Source: DASQWP01 sp050697555 (GTDB lineage: Bacteria; Actinomycetota; Thermoleophilia; Gaiellales; Gaiellaceae). Taken from it: 39,167 nt of DNA. This document shows positions 1-10,441 of this stretch, piece after piece. The stretch is taken from contig JBOHAD010000018.1 of the NCBI GenBank assembly GCA_050697555.1, forward strand, positions 1 through 39,167, in the 5' to 3' direction. The notes beneath the pieces are model-generated. The model was not told the origin of the DNA, did not search any database, and saw nothing but the letters and a program-made list of their open reading frames with translations. The translations under genes were made by a program, and so were the position numbers. Every line of letters starts with the position of its first letter. Positions within the stretch are counted from its first letter, which is position 1.

Positions 1-227
1 TCGCGCGCGACGAGCGCAAGCGGGGCCTCTCCGTTCCCTCGCTTCCCTGCCCGTCGCTGGTCGTCTACGGGAAGGACTTCCCCGACGAGCGGGGGGCGAG
101 GATCGCCGGCCTCTACGGCTCGGACCAACTGGCCTTCGACGATCTCGACCATTGGGGCCTCGTCCTGGATCAGCGCGTCCCGGAGGCGCTCGCCCGCTCG
201 CTCGGCGTCGCCGGAGGAGCGGGGTGA
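1..227 (+). CDS. Alpha/beta-hydrolase-like protein, C-terminal end (partial)
   Basis: Only the last 74 codons are inside the window, read from base 3 to a TGA at 225-227. The visible part has a hydrophobic strand ending in VVYGKDFPDE, typical of the strand before the acid residue of alpha/beta hydrolases. About 30 residues later comes DDLDHWGLVLD, where the His would be the catalytic histidine. This is family resemblance on a fragment; the nucleophile and oxyanion region lie outside, so no substrate can be given. The stop overlaps the GTG start of glmM (GTGA), which suggests translational coupling with it. Confidence 0.5.
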   Translation, partial: ARDERKRGLSVPSLPCPSLVVYGKDFPDERGARIAGLYGSDQLAFDDLDHWGLVLDQRVPEALARSLGVAGGAG

Positions 228-1486
228 GACGCTACTTCGGCACAGACGGCGTTCGCGGTGTCTTCGGCGAGGACCTGACCGAGGATCTCGTCGAGCGGCT
301 CGGCCGTGCCTTTGCCGTCTGGAACGACGGCGACGAGATCCTGCTTGGCCGGGATACGCGAGCTTCGGGCGCTGCTCTCGAGCGCGCTCTCGCGCATGGG
401 CTCGCGTCCGGTGGGGCGCAGGTCTACCTCGGCGGCGTGCTTCCGACCCCGGCCGTCGCATTGCTCAGTCGGGCCGCCGGCGCTGTCGTCTCCGCCTCGC
501 ATAACCCTCCCGAGTACAACGGAATCAAGTTCTTCCACCAGGGGCTGAAGCTGACCGACGACGAGGAAGAGAAGGTGGAAGCGGTGCTCGACGAGCCGAC
601 GTTCGCCGAGGGATCGATTGCCGAGACGTTCGGCCACCAGGGGCGCTACGTCGAGTACGTCGCCGAGCAGTTCGGCGCGCCGCTCGGCGGTCTCCGCGTG
701 GCCGTCGACTGCGCCAACGGCGCCATGTACGAGGTGGCGCCCGCGACATTCGAGCGCCTGGGCGCCGACCTGGTCCTCATCGGCAACCAGCCTGACGGCG
801 CGAACATCAACCAGGGTTGCGGAGCCACCGACCTGGCCCTGCTCTCGCGCACCGCCCGCGAGCAGGACGTCGATCTCGGCGTCGCGTTCGACGGGGACGG
901 CGACCGCATGCTCGCCGTCGACGCCGAGGGGAACGAGCTCGACGGCGACGAGATCCTGGCGATCCTCGCCGTCCACCTCGGCGTCGATCTCGTCGCCGTC
1001 ACGCAGATGACCAACCTCGGCTTCCACCGGCTCATGGGCGACCGCGGGATCCGGGTCGTCACGACGGACGTCGGCGACCGCTACGTGCTCGAGGCCCTGC
1101 GCCGGAAGGGAGGGGTGCTCGGCGGGGAGCAGTCCGGCCACCTGATCTACCTCCGGGGGCACACGACCGGAGACGGCCTCGCCGCCGCGCTCCTCCTCTG
1201 CCGTGCCGTCGTCGAGCAGGGGCGTCCGTTATCTGAAATGGCAACAATCATGGAGAAGTATCCGCAGGCGAAGGCCAACGTTCTCGTGAAGCGCAAGGAG
1301 CTTCCGGAGAGCCTTCTCGCCGAGATCGAGCGCGTCAGCGCCGATCTCGGCGAGCAGGGCCGCGTCCTCGTCCGCCCCTCGGGAACGGAGCCCGTCGTGC
1401 GCGTGCTCGCGGAGGCGGAAACCCCCCAAATTGCACAGGATTTGTGTGCTACCATCGTGTCTCTCGTGCAACGAGAGCTCGGCTGA
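224..1486 (+). CDS. glmM: Phosphoglucosamine mutase GlmM
   Basis: A 420-residue protein that converts glucosamine-6-phosphate to glucosamine-1-phosphate in the cytosol, on the way to UDP-GlcNAc, peptidoglycan and other glycans. All four family signatures are visible. They are the phosphoserine loop SASHNP with active Ser about 92, the metal loop DGDGDR at 223-228, the sugar-binding GGEQSGH at 300-306, and the phosphate-binding RPSGTEP at 384-390. I chose GTG at 224 because it places RRYFGTDGVRG at the N-terminus, as in the family, and overlaps the preceding stop. A longer reading from 152 would add a low-complexity Arg/Pro-rich tail. glmS follows, but a terminator-like hairpin lies between the two. 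Confidence 0.97.
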   Translation: MRRYFGTDGVRGVFGEDLTEDLVERLGRAFAVWNDGDEILLGRDTRASGAALERALAHGLASGGAQVYLGGVLPTPAVALLSRAAGAVVSASHNPPEYNGIKFFHQGLKLTDDEEEKVEAVLDEPTFAEGSIAETFGHQGRYVEYVAEQFGAPLGGLRVAVDCANGAMYEVAPATFERLGADLVLIGNQPDGANINQGCGATDLALLSRTAREQDVDLGVAFDGDGDRMLAVDAEGNELDGDEILAILAVHLGVDLVAVTQMTNLGFHRLMGDRGIRVVTTDVGDRYVLEALRRKGGVLGGEQSGHLIYLRGHTTGDGLAAALLLCRAVVEQGRPLSEMATIMEKYPQAKANVLVKRKELPESLLAEIERVSADLGEQGRVLVRPSGTEPVVRVLAEAETPQIAQDLCATIVSLVQRELG

Positions 1487-1506
1487 TCGGCCGGGCTTCT
1501 GTTTTT
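1477..1506 (+). terminator. Intrinsic terminator after glmM
   Basis: The arm GCTCGGC (1477-1483) pairs with GCCGGGC (1490-1496), one pair being a G-U wobble. The six-base loop contains the glmM stop codon. A T-rich tract, TTCTGTTTTT, follows directly. Stem plus T-tract is the classical Rho-independent layout and is unusual in such GC-rich DNA. It implies that glmS is transcribed at least partly from its own promoter in 1507-1602. Confidence 0.7.
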
Positions 1507-1602
1507 CAAGAGGTACCTCAGGGAACGAACGGGCGTAAAAGGGCGTACGTAGGTCGTCAGGTCGGGTCGGGACCCCGCAGGCGCTGGAGAAAGGGGCTTC
1601 GG

Positions 1603-3432
<1,830 letters not shown>

Positions 3433-3525
3433 CTCTCCCCGAAGCCCGCGCTCCTTGACACGCGGAGGAGTCGCGGTCATTGATGGGCGCCACCGAGCCG
3501 TCGTCTTCCCAGGAGGTGCTCTCCG

Positions 3526-6078
3526 ATGACAGGTCGACTCAGCAGGTGGCTCCTGCTCATGCTTGCGCTCGCCGCCTTGGCCCCGGCCACGGCGGGCGCC
3601 GAGATCGCGCCGCCCTGGTGCGGCACGCCGGAGTTCGACGCCGCCGAAAACCTCCCGGACGGCACGGAGCCCGGCGACCCCGTCGGCAGCTTCCCGCACA
3701 TCCCGTACTACGCGATCGGATGCACCCTGGAGGAGCTCCGGGCCGAGAGCGACGGACGGATGACCGTGGAGCTGGCGGGCCGCTCGGCGACGGGGCGCGA
3801 GATGTTCCTCGTCGTCTTCAACGCGCTCGACACGCGACAGCAACGTCAGGATTTCCGCGCGTGGGAGCAAATCCGGAAGCTGGCGCTCGGCGATCCTGCG
3901 CGGGCGCAGGAGCTGCTCGAGCGCGAGGGCGACGACGTAAAGGTGCCGATCTACGTCCAGGGCGGCATCCACGGGGACGAGTACGAGGGCGTCGACTCGA
4001 ACATGCGCGTGATCGAGAAGCTCGCCCTGACGCCCTACGGCGCCGACCCGGCCGTAGACGAGGCCCTCGACCACTCGATCCTGATCTTCAACGTGATCCA
4101 GAACCCCGACGGCCGGGTTGCGGGAACCCGCGCCAACGGCAACGGCTTCGACCTCAACCGTGACTTCCTGACCCAGTCCCAGTCCGAGACCCTGGCCTCC
4201 GTGAGCATCATGCAGGAGTGGATCCCGCCCGAGGTGCTCGACCTCCACGGGTACTTCACGCCGACCCTCATCGAGGCGACGACGAAACCACACAACCCGA
4301 GCATCGAGTACGACCTCTGGCTCAAGTGGAACCAGCCCCGGATCGACGCGAACGAGGCCGCGCTGAACGCGGCCGGCTACGAGGTGCAGCGGCCGATCAA
4401 CGACTGGTGCTCCGATGCCGGCCTGCCCCCTTGTCCTCCGGGCGAGACGCAAGGGCCCGCCGTCGCCGAGGGCTGGGACGACTGGGGGCCGTTCTACACG
4501 CCCATGTACGCGCAGCACATCGGCCTGGACGGCTCCACCGTCGAGATGTGCCGGAGCGAGAGCCAGTGCGGCGGTCGCGCGGGCGCGGCGGAGATCCAGG
4601 AGATCACGACCTGGTCGACCGTCGACTACGTGGTCGACCATCGCGCGGACATGCTCTTCGACGAGCTCGAGATCTACCGCCGCGGGGTCACCGACGCACC
4701 GCGGCCCGAGTGCTGTCCGCCTCCCTTCGACGTCGACAACAACTGGATGCTCGACTACCCGCAGGCGTACGTGATCCCGGTCGGCGAGGGGCAGCGGAGC
4801 GACCCGGAGGCCAACCGTCTGGTGGAGTGGCTTCTCTTCAATGGCATCGAGGTCGAGGAGCTGAAGCAGGACTACGCGTTCGGCTCGCAGACATTCGAGA
4901 GGGGCTCGTACGTCGTCTGGCTCGCTCAGGCGCGGCGTGGCCTGCTGGACACGGCGCTCAGCATCGGCGTGGACGTCTCGGCGCGGATCAACCGCCTCTA
5001 CGCACCTCCGGGAGCATGGAGCCACGGCTACCTCTGGGGCGCCGACATCGTCACGATCGGAGACGACGCGGCGTTCTCGCCGCGGACGAACAGCGTGAAG
5101 AAGCCGAGCCGCCTCCGCGGGGGCGTCGAGCCTGGGCGGCCGACCCGCTACGTCCTCGAGATCGACTCGCCGACGGCGGTGCGGGCACTCAACCGGCTCA
5201 CGAGCGAGGGCGTCTCGGCGCAGCTCGCGCTCGAGTCGTTCTCGGCTCCGAACGGGGGAACGTACCCGGCCGGAAGCGTGATCTTCGAAGGCGACCCGGC
5301 GACGCGGGTGAAGCTGGCCGCGGCCGGGCGGGAGAGTGGCATCTGGTTCCGCCGGCTCGACAACGCCTCGCTGCCTGCGCTCGACCCGATCGAGGGCGTG
5401 CCGCGGATCGCCGTCCTGACCGGTGCCGTCAACCAGGACATCTGGTCGCTTCGGGATCTCGGGTTCCCGGCCGACCCGGTGTCGACCTCGTCGGGAGGCG
5501 CCCTCAACAACCCGGCCGGGCCGAACCCGCTGGACGACTACGACGTCGTCTACAACACCGGCGGCTGGCCGGGCGGCGCGACGGCGCGGCAGCGGCTGAC
5601 GACGTTCATGAACGGCGGCGGCGGCTATATCGGCGCCGGCTCGAACGGAGCGAACTTCCTGAGCGCCGCGAACTCGGGACAGCTCCCCGGCCTCGTGCCC
5701 GGCAGCAGCTCCGGCGGCGGCCAGAGCGGCATCTTCCACTGGGAGAACACCGGCGGGCCCGACAGCGTCATCGTCGGCGCGTACCCGGGCCAGGACACGC
5801 TGATCATGGATCCGCCGACCTGGTTCTCGGCCGTGCCGGCCGGCGCGAACGTGGACGGCCGGCTGCTCGGCGACACGACGAGCATGTTCGCGGCCGGGCT
5901 CTGGAGGCTGCCACGCGACCCGGCGGCCGAGGGAGCGGCGGTCATCGTCCACGCACCGAGCTCGGCGCCCGGCAGCGCGGCGCGGATCACGGCGTTCGCC
6001 ATGAATCCGCTCTACCGGGCGGATCCGGAGCGAGAGTGGCCGATGGTGGCCGAAGCGGCCTACTGGGCGGATCAGTAA
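3526..6078 (+). CDS. Secreted M14-family zinc carboxypeptidase-like protein
   Basis: An 850-residue exported protein. Residues 1-25 form a signal peptide (RLSRW, a Leu/Ala-rich core, then ATAGA). The peptidase domain spans about residues 60-390. Visible zinc ligands are His149 and Glu152 (HGDE) and His241 (DLHGYF). NPDGR and DLNRDF are substrate-binding landmarks, and Glu340 in GSTVEM is the probable catalytic glutamate. The other 450 residues form a long C-terminal region with a Gly/Ser-rich stretch, consistent with an extracellular accessory domain I cannot name. AGGAGGTG sits about nine bases before ATG 3526. It is likely a peptide-scavenging enzyme outside the cell. It is convergent with the CopD-like gene and shares a terminator with it. 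Confidence 0.9.
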   Translation: MTGRLSRWLLLMLALAALAPATAGAEIAPPWCGTPEFDAAENLPDGTEPGDPVGSFPHIPYYAIGCTLEELRAESDGRMTVELAGRSATGREMFLVVFNALDTRQQRQDFRAWEQIRKLALGDPARAQELLEREGDDVKVPIYVQGGIHGDEYEGVDSNMRVIEKLALTPYGADPAVDEALDHSILIFNVIQNPDGRVAGTRANGNGFDLNRDFLTQSQSETLASVSIMQEWIPPEVLDLHGYFTPTLIEATTKPHNPSIEYDLWLKWNQPRIDANEAALNAAGYEVQRPINDWCSDAGLPPCPPGETQGPAVAEGWDDWGPFYTPMYAQHIGLDGSTVEMCRSESQCGGRAGAAEIQEITTWSTVDYVVDHRADMLFDELEIYRRGVTDAPRPECCPPPFDVDNNWMLDYPQAYVIPVGEGQRSDPEANRLVEWLLFNGIEVEELKQDYAFGSQTFERGSYVVWLAQARRGLLDTALSIGVDVSARINRLYAPPGAWSHGYLWGADIVTIGDDAAFSPRTNSVKKPSRLRGGVEPGRPTRYVLEIDSPTAVRALNRLTSEGVSAQLALESFSAPNGGTYPAGSVIFEGDPATRVKLAAAGRESGIWFRRLDNASLPALDPIEGVPRIAVLTGAVNQDIWSLRDLGFPADPVSTSSGGALNNPAGPNPLDDYDVVYNTGGWPGGATARQRLTTFMNGGGGYIGAGSNGANFLSAANSGQLPGLVPGSSSGGGQSGIFHWENTGGPDSVIVGAYPGQDTLIMDPPTWFSAVPAGANVDGRLLGDTTSMFAAGLWRLPRDPAAEGAAVIVHAPSSAPGSAARITAFAMNPLYRADPEREWPMVAEAAYWADQ

Positions 6079-6094
6079 CGGGCGCCGCGAGTGA

Positions 6095-6122
6095 GCGAGG
6101 GGCGGGACATCCCGCCCCTCGC
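6095..6122. terminator. Bidirectional terminator hairpin between convergent genes
   Basis: A perfect 12-base-pair inverted repeat: GCGAGGGGCGGG (6095-6106), a four-base loop ACAT, then CCCGCCCCTCGC (6111-6122). It lies in the 50-base gap between two stop codons facing each other (M14 peptidase and CopD-like protein). The position and perfect GC stem support a shared terminator. It lacks a strong T-tract, as is common in GC-rich actinobacteria. Confidence 0.8.
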
Positions 6123-6128
6123 GCTTCT

Positions 6129-7199
6129 CTATCCGTGCGACGAGGCGCCGGCCACGTGGTTGAGCACGTGGACGTAGCGGAGAGCCATCGCGGCGCCGAG
6201 GATGAGCGGAACCGTGGCGAGATAGAAGACGCCCGCAGGCCCGAGCGCCGAGCCGAGCGTCCGGAGGAACCCGGGATGGGGGTTCGAGACGGGAACGACC
6301 GGCAGTGGCGGATGGACGATGCGGAGGAGCGTCATCGTCCCGGTGTTGAGGAGGCTGACGAAGAGTGCGAGCTTGACGATCAGGATGCCCTCGTACAGAA
6401 GCCCGTACGGGATGTCCGCGAGCTCCTCCCACTGTGAAGGCGTGTACGCCAGCGGGAAGGGAGTCACCTCGAGCATGTTGTAGATCCCCGTCGCGACGAT
6501 GGCGAGGACGAGGCTCCAGTGGACCCAGGCCCCCCAGCGCCGGTAGCCGTCGGCGAGGCGGCGACGCGCCGTCTCGGCGAGAACGCCCGGACGCGTGGAG
6601 AGCGCGACCGCCATGACGAGGACGCCGACGATCCAGCCCATGGCGGCCAGGCTGTGGATCCAGAGCACCGCCATGCGCACGTAGTCGCCCCGGACGAGCT
6701 CGTCGTCGGCTGTAGCGGCGAGGGGGGTCAGCTCGCCGCCGTGGCCGCCTCCGTGCGCCTCCTCCGTCGTCGTCCCGGCCCCGCCGGCGGCGTCGTCTTC
6801 GACGGGATCGATCTGGACGGGGAGTGCGGCTCGCGCCGTGACGACCTTCTTTCCGCTCACCGTGATGCGGATCTGCCAGTCGCCCGCGGCCACGAAGGTG
6901 ATCCGAGCCCGGTGGAGCGCCGGCCGCACCTCGGACAGCCGCACGCGAGGCGTCTCCATGCCGTGCCCGGGCATCTCTCCAACGGCCACGACAGTTGCGC
7001 CTCTGACGGGGTCGCCGCTGTCGCGGTCGGTGAGGCGGACGCTGAGCGTGCGGACGAGTCCCGCCTCGTCGCTCAGCCCCGCCGCGATGCGCGGCTCCGC
7101 CTTGCCGTCTCGGTGCGCGGCGGCGGGACTCGCGGCGACCAGGAACGCCCCGACCACGAGGGCCCAAACAAGGGGGCGGAGACCCATGGAGATTCCCAT
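6129..7199 (-). CDS. Membrane protein with YtkA-like and CopD-like parts
   Basis: A 356-residue exported membrane protein. The N-terminus is a signal peptide ending in AAAHRDG. Residues about 35-125 look like a YtkA/FixH-type beta-sandwich, with the phrases RLTDRDSGDPVRGATV and AAGDWQIRITVSG. A His/Gly-rich linker (EEAHGGGHGGE) follows, which could bind metal. At least four membrane helices come next, resembling the CopD copper-resistance family, starting with MAVLWIHSLAAMGW. A role in copper or other metal handling is inferred from family, not shown. ATG 7199 and the in-frame ATG 7187 are both possible starts and neither has a strong ribosome site. It lies 32 bases downstream of arfB and is probably co-transcribed. 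Confidence 0.7.
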   Translation of the reverse strand: MGISMGLRPLVWALVVGAFLVAASPAAAHRDGKAEPRIAAGLSDEAGLVRTLSVRLTDRDSGDPVRGATVVAVGEMPGHGMETPRVRLSEVRPALHRARITFVAAGDWQIRITVSGKKVVTARAALPVQIDPVEDDAAGGAGTTTEEAHGGGHGGELTPLAATADDELVRGDYVRMAVLWIHSLAAMGWIVGVLVMAVALSTRPGVLAETARRRLADGYRRWGAWVHWSLVLAIVATGIYNMLEVTPFPLAYTPSQWEELADIPYGLLYEGILIVKLALFVSLLNTGTMTLLRIVHPPLPVVPVSNPHPGFLRTLGSALGPAGVFYLATVPLILGAAMALRYVHVLNHVAGASSHG

Positions 7200-7231
7200 G
7201 GTAGGGACTTCGAGCGATCTCTCGCGACGGT

Positions 7232-7648
7232 TTAAGCCCCGTCCGGCGGGCGGCGCAGCCTCTTGACGTCGCCGCGGCGCCGCTTGCCCGCGAGCCGCCG
7301 CTCCCGGGACGCCCGGGTCGGCGCCGTCGGCTTGCGCCGCCGCTCCGTCTTCAGCCCTTCCGCGAGGGCGGCCGCCAGCCGTTCGAGCGCTGTCTCCCGG
7401 TTGCGCCACTGGCTCCGCTCGTCCTGGGCGACGGCGCGCACGACGGGCCCGGTCCGGGCGAGCAGGCGCCGCTTCTGCGCGTCGCGCAGGGTGGCCGAGG
7501 CCTCCACGTCGAAGACCGCCTCGACCCGCGTCTCCGTCTTCTGGGCGTGCTGACCGCCCGGGCCGCTCGAGCGCGAGAAGCGAAGCTCGATCTCGGTCAG
7601 GGGAATCGCGAGGCGTCGGTTCACCCGAATAGACTCGGGGCTGCTCAT
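7232..7648 (-). CDS. arfB: Peptidyl-tRNA hydrolase ArfB (ribosome rescue)
   Basis: A 138-residue release-factor-like hydrolase that frees ribosomes stalled on mRNAs lacking a stop codon. The catalytic loop GPGGQ (Gln33) sits in the usual place near the N-terminus, preceded by IPLTEIELRFSRSS. The C-terminal 40 residues are strongly basic (KTERRRKP, RERRLAGKRRRGD), as expected for the tail that enters the empty mRNA channel. Length fits ArfB, not a full release factor. The ATG at 7648 has GAGGAG about ten bases upstream; GTG 7624 is an alternative. Its start codon overlaps that of the divergent HAD gene within the sequence CATG. Confidence 0.9.
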   Translation of the reverse strand: MSSPESIRVNRRLAIPLTEIELRFSRSSGPGGQHAQKTETRVEAVFDVEASATLRDAQKRRLLARTGPVVRAVAQDERSQWRNRETALERLAAALAEGLKTERRRKPTAPTRASRERRLAGKRRRGDVKRLRRPPDGA

Positions 7649-8429
7649 GGCCGCGATTCTCCTCGACATCGACGGCGTGCTGCACGTCTCCGGCGAGGCC
7701 ATCTCGGGCGCCCCCGAGGCGGTGCGCGAGCTTCGCGCGGACGGGCACCGGCTCCGTTTCGTCACCAACAACACGACTCGAGCCCGGAGCCGCTTGGCGG
7801 AGGAGCTGGCCGAGCTCGGCTTCGAGCTGGAGGAGGAGGACCTCGCCACCACGGCGCACGCCGCCGGAAGGCTGCTCGACGGCGAGCGTGTGCTGGCGCT
7901 CACGATGGCGGCCGTCCGGGAGGATCTCGCGCGCAGCGTCGAGCTGGTCGACGACGGGGCGGACGTGGTGCTCGTCGGCGGTGCGGACGAGACGGACGAG
8001 ACGGGTCGCGTCTTCGCGTACGAGAACCTCAATCGGGCCTTCGCCGCCCTCGAGAGCGGAGCGCGCCTCGTGTGCCTGCACAGGAACCGCTGGTGGCAGA
8101 CCTCCCGCGGTCCGCTCCTCGACGCGGGCGCCTTCGTCGCGGGGCTCGAGTATGCGGCGGGCGTCGAGGCGGTGGTCGTCGGCAAGCCCACCCGTGCCTA
8201 CTTCGACGCCGCGCTCGCCGGCCTGGGCGCCGGGCCGGGGGAGGCGTGGATGGTCGGGGACGACGTGGAGGCGGACGTCGGCGGCGCCAAGGCGGCCGGC
8301 CTCAGGGGCGTGCTCGTGCGCACGGGGAAGTTCCGGGAGGAGGCGCTGGCCCGCGCGGATCCGCAGCCGGACGGCGTCGTGGACTCGATCGCCGACGTGC
8401 CCGCCTTCTTGCGGGAGACGGCGGCGTGA
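7647..8429 (+). CDS. HAD-superfamily class IIA phosphatase (NagD/HDHD2-like)
   Basis: A 260-residue cytosolic phosphatase-like protein. It begins MAAILLDIDGVL, giving the nucleophile Asp7 and acid Asp9 of HAD motif I. TNNTT is motif II, VVVGKPTRAYF holds the motif III Lys, and MVGDDVEADVGGA is motif IV with the metal aspartates. The cap of about 110 residues between motifs II and III marks it as class IIA, the group of NagD, HDHD2 and LHPP. The substrate is unknown. It is followed by acpS with a GTGA overlap, so it may head the HAD-acpS-nnrD unit. There is no room for a separate upstream promoter between it and arfB. Confidence 0.9.
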   Translation: MAAILLDIDGVLHVSGEAISGAPEAVRELRADGHRLRFVTNNTTRARSRLAEELAELGFELEEEDLATTAHAAGRLLDGERVLALTMAAVREDLARSVELVDDGADVVLVGGADETDETGRVFAYENLNRAFAALESGARLVCLHRNRWWQTSRGPLLDAGAFVAGLEYAAGVEAVVVGKPTRAYFDAALAGLGAGPGEAWMVGDDVEADVGGAKAAGLRGVLVRTGKFREEALARADPQPDGVVDSIADVPAFLRETAA

Positions 8430-8794
8430 AGGTCGGGCTCGACGTGATCGAGATCGAGCGAGTCCGCCGCGCGCTCGCGCGCTATCCGCGGTTCCGCGAA
8501 CGCTGCTTCACGGCCGCGGAGCGCGCCTATTGCGACTCGCGGCCCAACCCCGCCCAGCACTACGCGGCCCGCTTCGCCGGGAAGGAAGCGGTCGGCAAGG
8601 CCCTCGGCTTCGGCGTCGCGCGGGCGTTCGCCTGGCAGGACGTCGAGATCGCCGGCCGGCCCAAGCCGGCCGTTGCCCTCTTCGGGCGCATGGAGGCGTG
8701 GTCGCGTCGCGTCGACGCGGGCACGATCGACCTCTCGATGACCCACTCCGAGGGCATCGCCGCCGCCGTCTGCGTCGTCGCCGATGGAGGCTGA
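8426..8794 (+). CDS. acpS: Holo-[acyl-carrier-protein] synthase AcpS
   Basis: A 122-residue phosphopantetheinyl transferase that loads the CoA-derived arm onto apo-ACP for fatty acid synthesis. The N-terminal GLDVIEIERV carries the metal-binding Asp6. ARFAGKEAVGKALG is the second signature, with the Glu and Lys that contact metal and CoA. Length is typical of AcpS. The start is a GTG overlapping the TGA of the HAD gene. Its own stop lies inside the start of nnrD, so the three genes are translationally coupled. The acpS-nnrD order is common in bacteria. Confidence 0.93.
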   Translation: MKVGLDVIEIERVRRALARYPRFRERCFTAAERAYCDSRPNPAQHYAARFAGKEAVGKALGFGVARAFAWQDVEIAGRPKPAVALFGRMEAWSRRVDAGTIDLSMTHSEGIAAAVCVVADGG

Positions 8795-10256
8795 CCCGCT
8801 CTACACGGCCGCCGAGATGCGCGCGGCCGAGGAGGCGTACGAGGGCCCCACGCTCGAGCTGATGGAGCGAGCCGGAAAGGCGTCGGCGGAGGCGGCGCTG
8901 CGAGCGTGGCCGGACGCGCGACGCATCGCCGTCTGGTGCGGCACCGGCGCGAACGGCGGCGACGGGCTCGTCGTCGCGCGCGAGCTCCACGCGGCCGGCC
9001 GGGAGGCGGTCGTCCGCGTTCTCGGCTCCGAGGAGAAGCTGAGGGACGACGCGGCCGAGAGCCTCCGCCGTGCCCGCGAGGCGGGGGTCGCGTTCGTCGA
9101 CGACCAGGTGCCCGCCGACCTCGTCGTCGACGCCCTCTTCGGAACCGGTTTCTCGGGGCCCGCCCGCCGCGCGGCGGCCCGCTGGATCGAGGAGATGAAC
9201 GCGGCGGAGGCGCCTGTCCTCGCCGTCGACCTGCCGTCCGGGATCGACGCCTCCACGGGCGAGGCCGCCGGTCCGGCCGTGCGCGCCGAGCGGACCGTCA
9301 CCTTCCATGCCCTCAAGGTCGGGCTCGCGGTCGCGCCCGGGCGCTTCCACGCCGGCCAGGTCGAGGTGGCGGACATCGGCCTCTCGCGCTCGGAGACGCA
9401 GACGATCCTCGTCTCCAGGGAGATCCTGGAGCTCGTTCCCCGCCGGGGGCCGAGCGACAACAAGTACAGCTCGGGCTCCGTGCTCGTCGTGGGCGGCTCC
9501 GTCGGCAAGACCGGCGCGCCCTCGCTGACGGCGGAAGCGGCGCTGCGCGCAGGAGCCGGCATCGTGACGGCCTGCGTCCCGCGCTCGCTCAACCTCGTCT
9601 TGGAGCAGCGCCTCGTCGAGGTGATGACCCTGCCCTGCCCGGACGAGGACGGCTTCCTGACCCCCGGCGCCGCCGACGCCGTCCTCGAGGCGGCGGAGCG
9701 GGCGGACGCGATCGCGCTCGGGCCGGGGCTCGGCCGGACGGAGGGGGTTCGCGGGCTCGTCGGCTTCCTCCTCGACCGGGTCGAGAAGCCGGTCGTCCTC
9801 GACGCGGACGGGCTCTGGGCGCTCGCCGGCCATCTCGACTGGGTGTTCGCGCGCGACAGGCCGACGGTGCTCACGCCCCATGCCGGCGAGCTCGGCCGCC
9901 TGCTCGGCCGAAGGTCCGAGTGGGTCAGCGCGCGCCGGCTGAAGGCGGTGGAGGCGGGTGCCGCCGAGGTCGGCGCGACGGTGCTCCTGAAAGGGGCGGA
10001 CACGCTCGTGGCCGCGCCCGGGCGAGGCGTTCTCGTCTGCGACCTCGGCAACCCGGGGCTCGCCACGGCGGGCACCGGCGACGTCCTCACCGGCGTCGTC
10101 GCGGCCTTCCTGGCCAAGGGGATGGAGCCACGGCTCGCGGCCGGGGCCGCCGCGGCGGCGTGCGGCGTCGCAGCCGGGTTCGCGGGGGAGCGGCACGGCC
10201 AGGCGGGCATGATCGCGCGCGACGTCGTCGAGGCGCTCTCGCCCGCCCTGTCCTAG
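8784..10256 (+). CDS. nnrD: Bifunctional NAD(P)HX epimerase/dehydratase
   Basis: A 490-residue metabolite-repair enzyme for damaged NAD(P)H hydrates. Residues about 1-215 are the YjeF_N epimerase domain, with GTGANGGDGLV for substrate binding and DLPSGIDASTGE. Residues about 220-490 are the ribokinase-like dehydratase, with GPGLGRTEGV, LTPHAGELGRLL and the nucleotide loop NPGLATAGTGDVLTG. The fused arrangement and length match bacterial Nnr. ATG 8784 overlaps the acpS stop by 11 bases. An unusually long spacer of 185 bases follows before alr. Confidence 0.95.
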   Translation: MEADPLYTAAEMRAAEEAYEGPTLELMERAGKASAEAALRAWPDARRIAVWCGTGANGGDGLVVARELHAAGREAVVRVLGSEEKLRDDAAESLRRAREAGVAFVDDQVPADLVVDALFGTGFSGPARRAAARWIEEMNAAEAPVLAVDLPSGIDASTGEAAGPAVRAERTVTFHALKVGLAVAPGRFHAGQVEVADIGLSRSETQTILVSREILELVPRRGPSDNKYSSGSVLVVGGSVGKTGAPSLTAEAALRAGAGIVTACVPRSLNLVLEQRLVEVMTLPCPDEDGFLTPGAADAVLEAAERADAIALGPGLGRTEGVRGLVGFLLDRVEKPVVLDADGLWALAGHLDWVFARDRPTVLTPHAGELGRLLGRRSEWVSARRLKAVEAGAAEVGATVLLKGADTLVAAPGRGVLVCDLGNPGLATAGTGDVLTGVVAAFLAKGMEPRLAAGAAAAACGVAAGFAGERHGQAGMIARDVVEALSPALS

Positions 10257-10344
10257 AGAGATGATTGATCGAAAATTGAACGGAAACCGTGGCACCGCCG
10301 GATGACGCCCGTGACACGTCGCCTGACACCACGCTCGTTCCTCA

Positions 10345-10365
10345 CCCGTACCTTCCAGGTACGGG
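10345..10365. other. Perfect inverted repeat in the nnrD-alr spacer
   Basis: CCCGTACCT (10345-10353), a three-base TCC loop and AGGTACGGG (10357-10365) form a perfect nine-base-pair inverted repeat. It lies 76 bases before the GTG of alr in the 185-base spacer 10257-10441. That spacer also has an AT-rich patch near 10261-10282. No T-tract follows, so a terminator is possible but not typical; a leader hairpin or protein site fits equally. No other copy was noticed in the window. Confidence 0.5.
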
Positions 10366-10441
10366 CTGCGGATGATCGCGGCGTCAGGCTTGGTCACGGA
10401 CGCCCCCGCCGGCACCACACTTTCCGATCAACCATCTAGAC

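Noticed and set aside
152..223. N-terminal extension of GlmM to an upstream ATG
   Set aside because: The added residues are low-complexity and lie in the coding region of the preceding gene; GTG 224 fits the family N-terminus and the overlap.
1487..1602. glmS ribozyme in the glmS leader
   Set aside because: The ribozyme is typical of Firmicutes and needs a conserved core around the cleavage site; the 116-base leader shows no such core.
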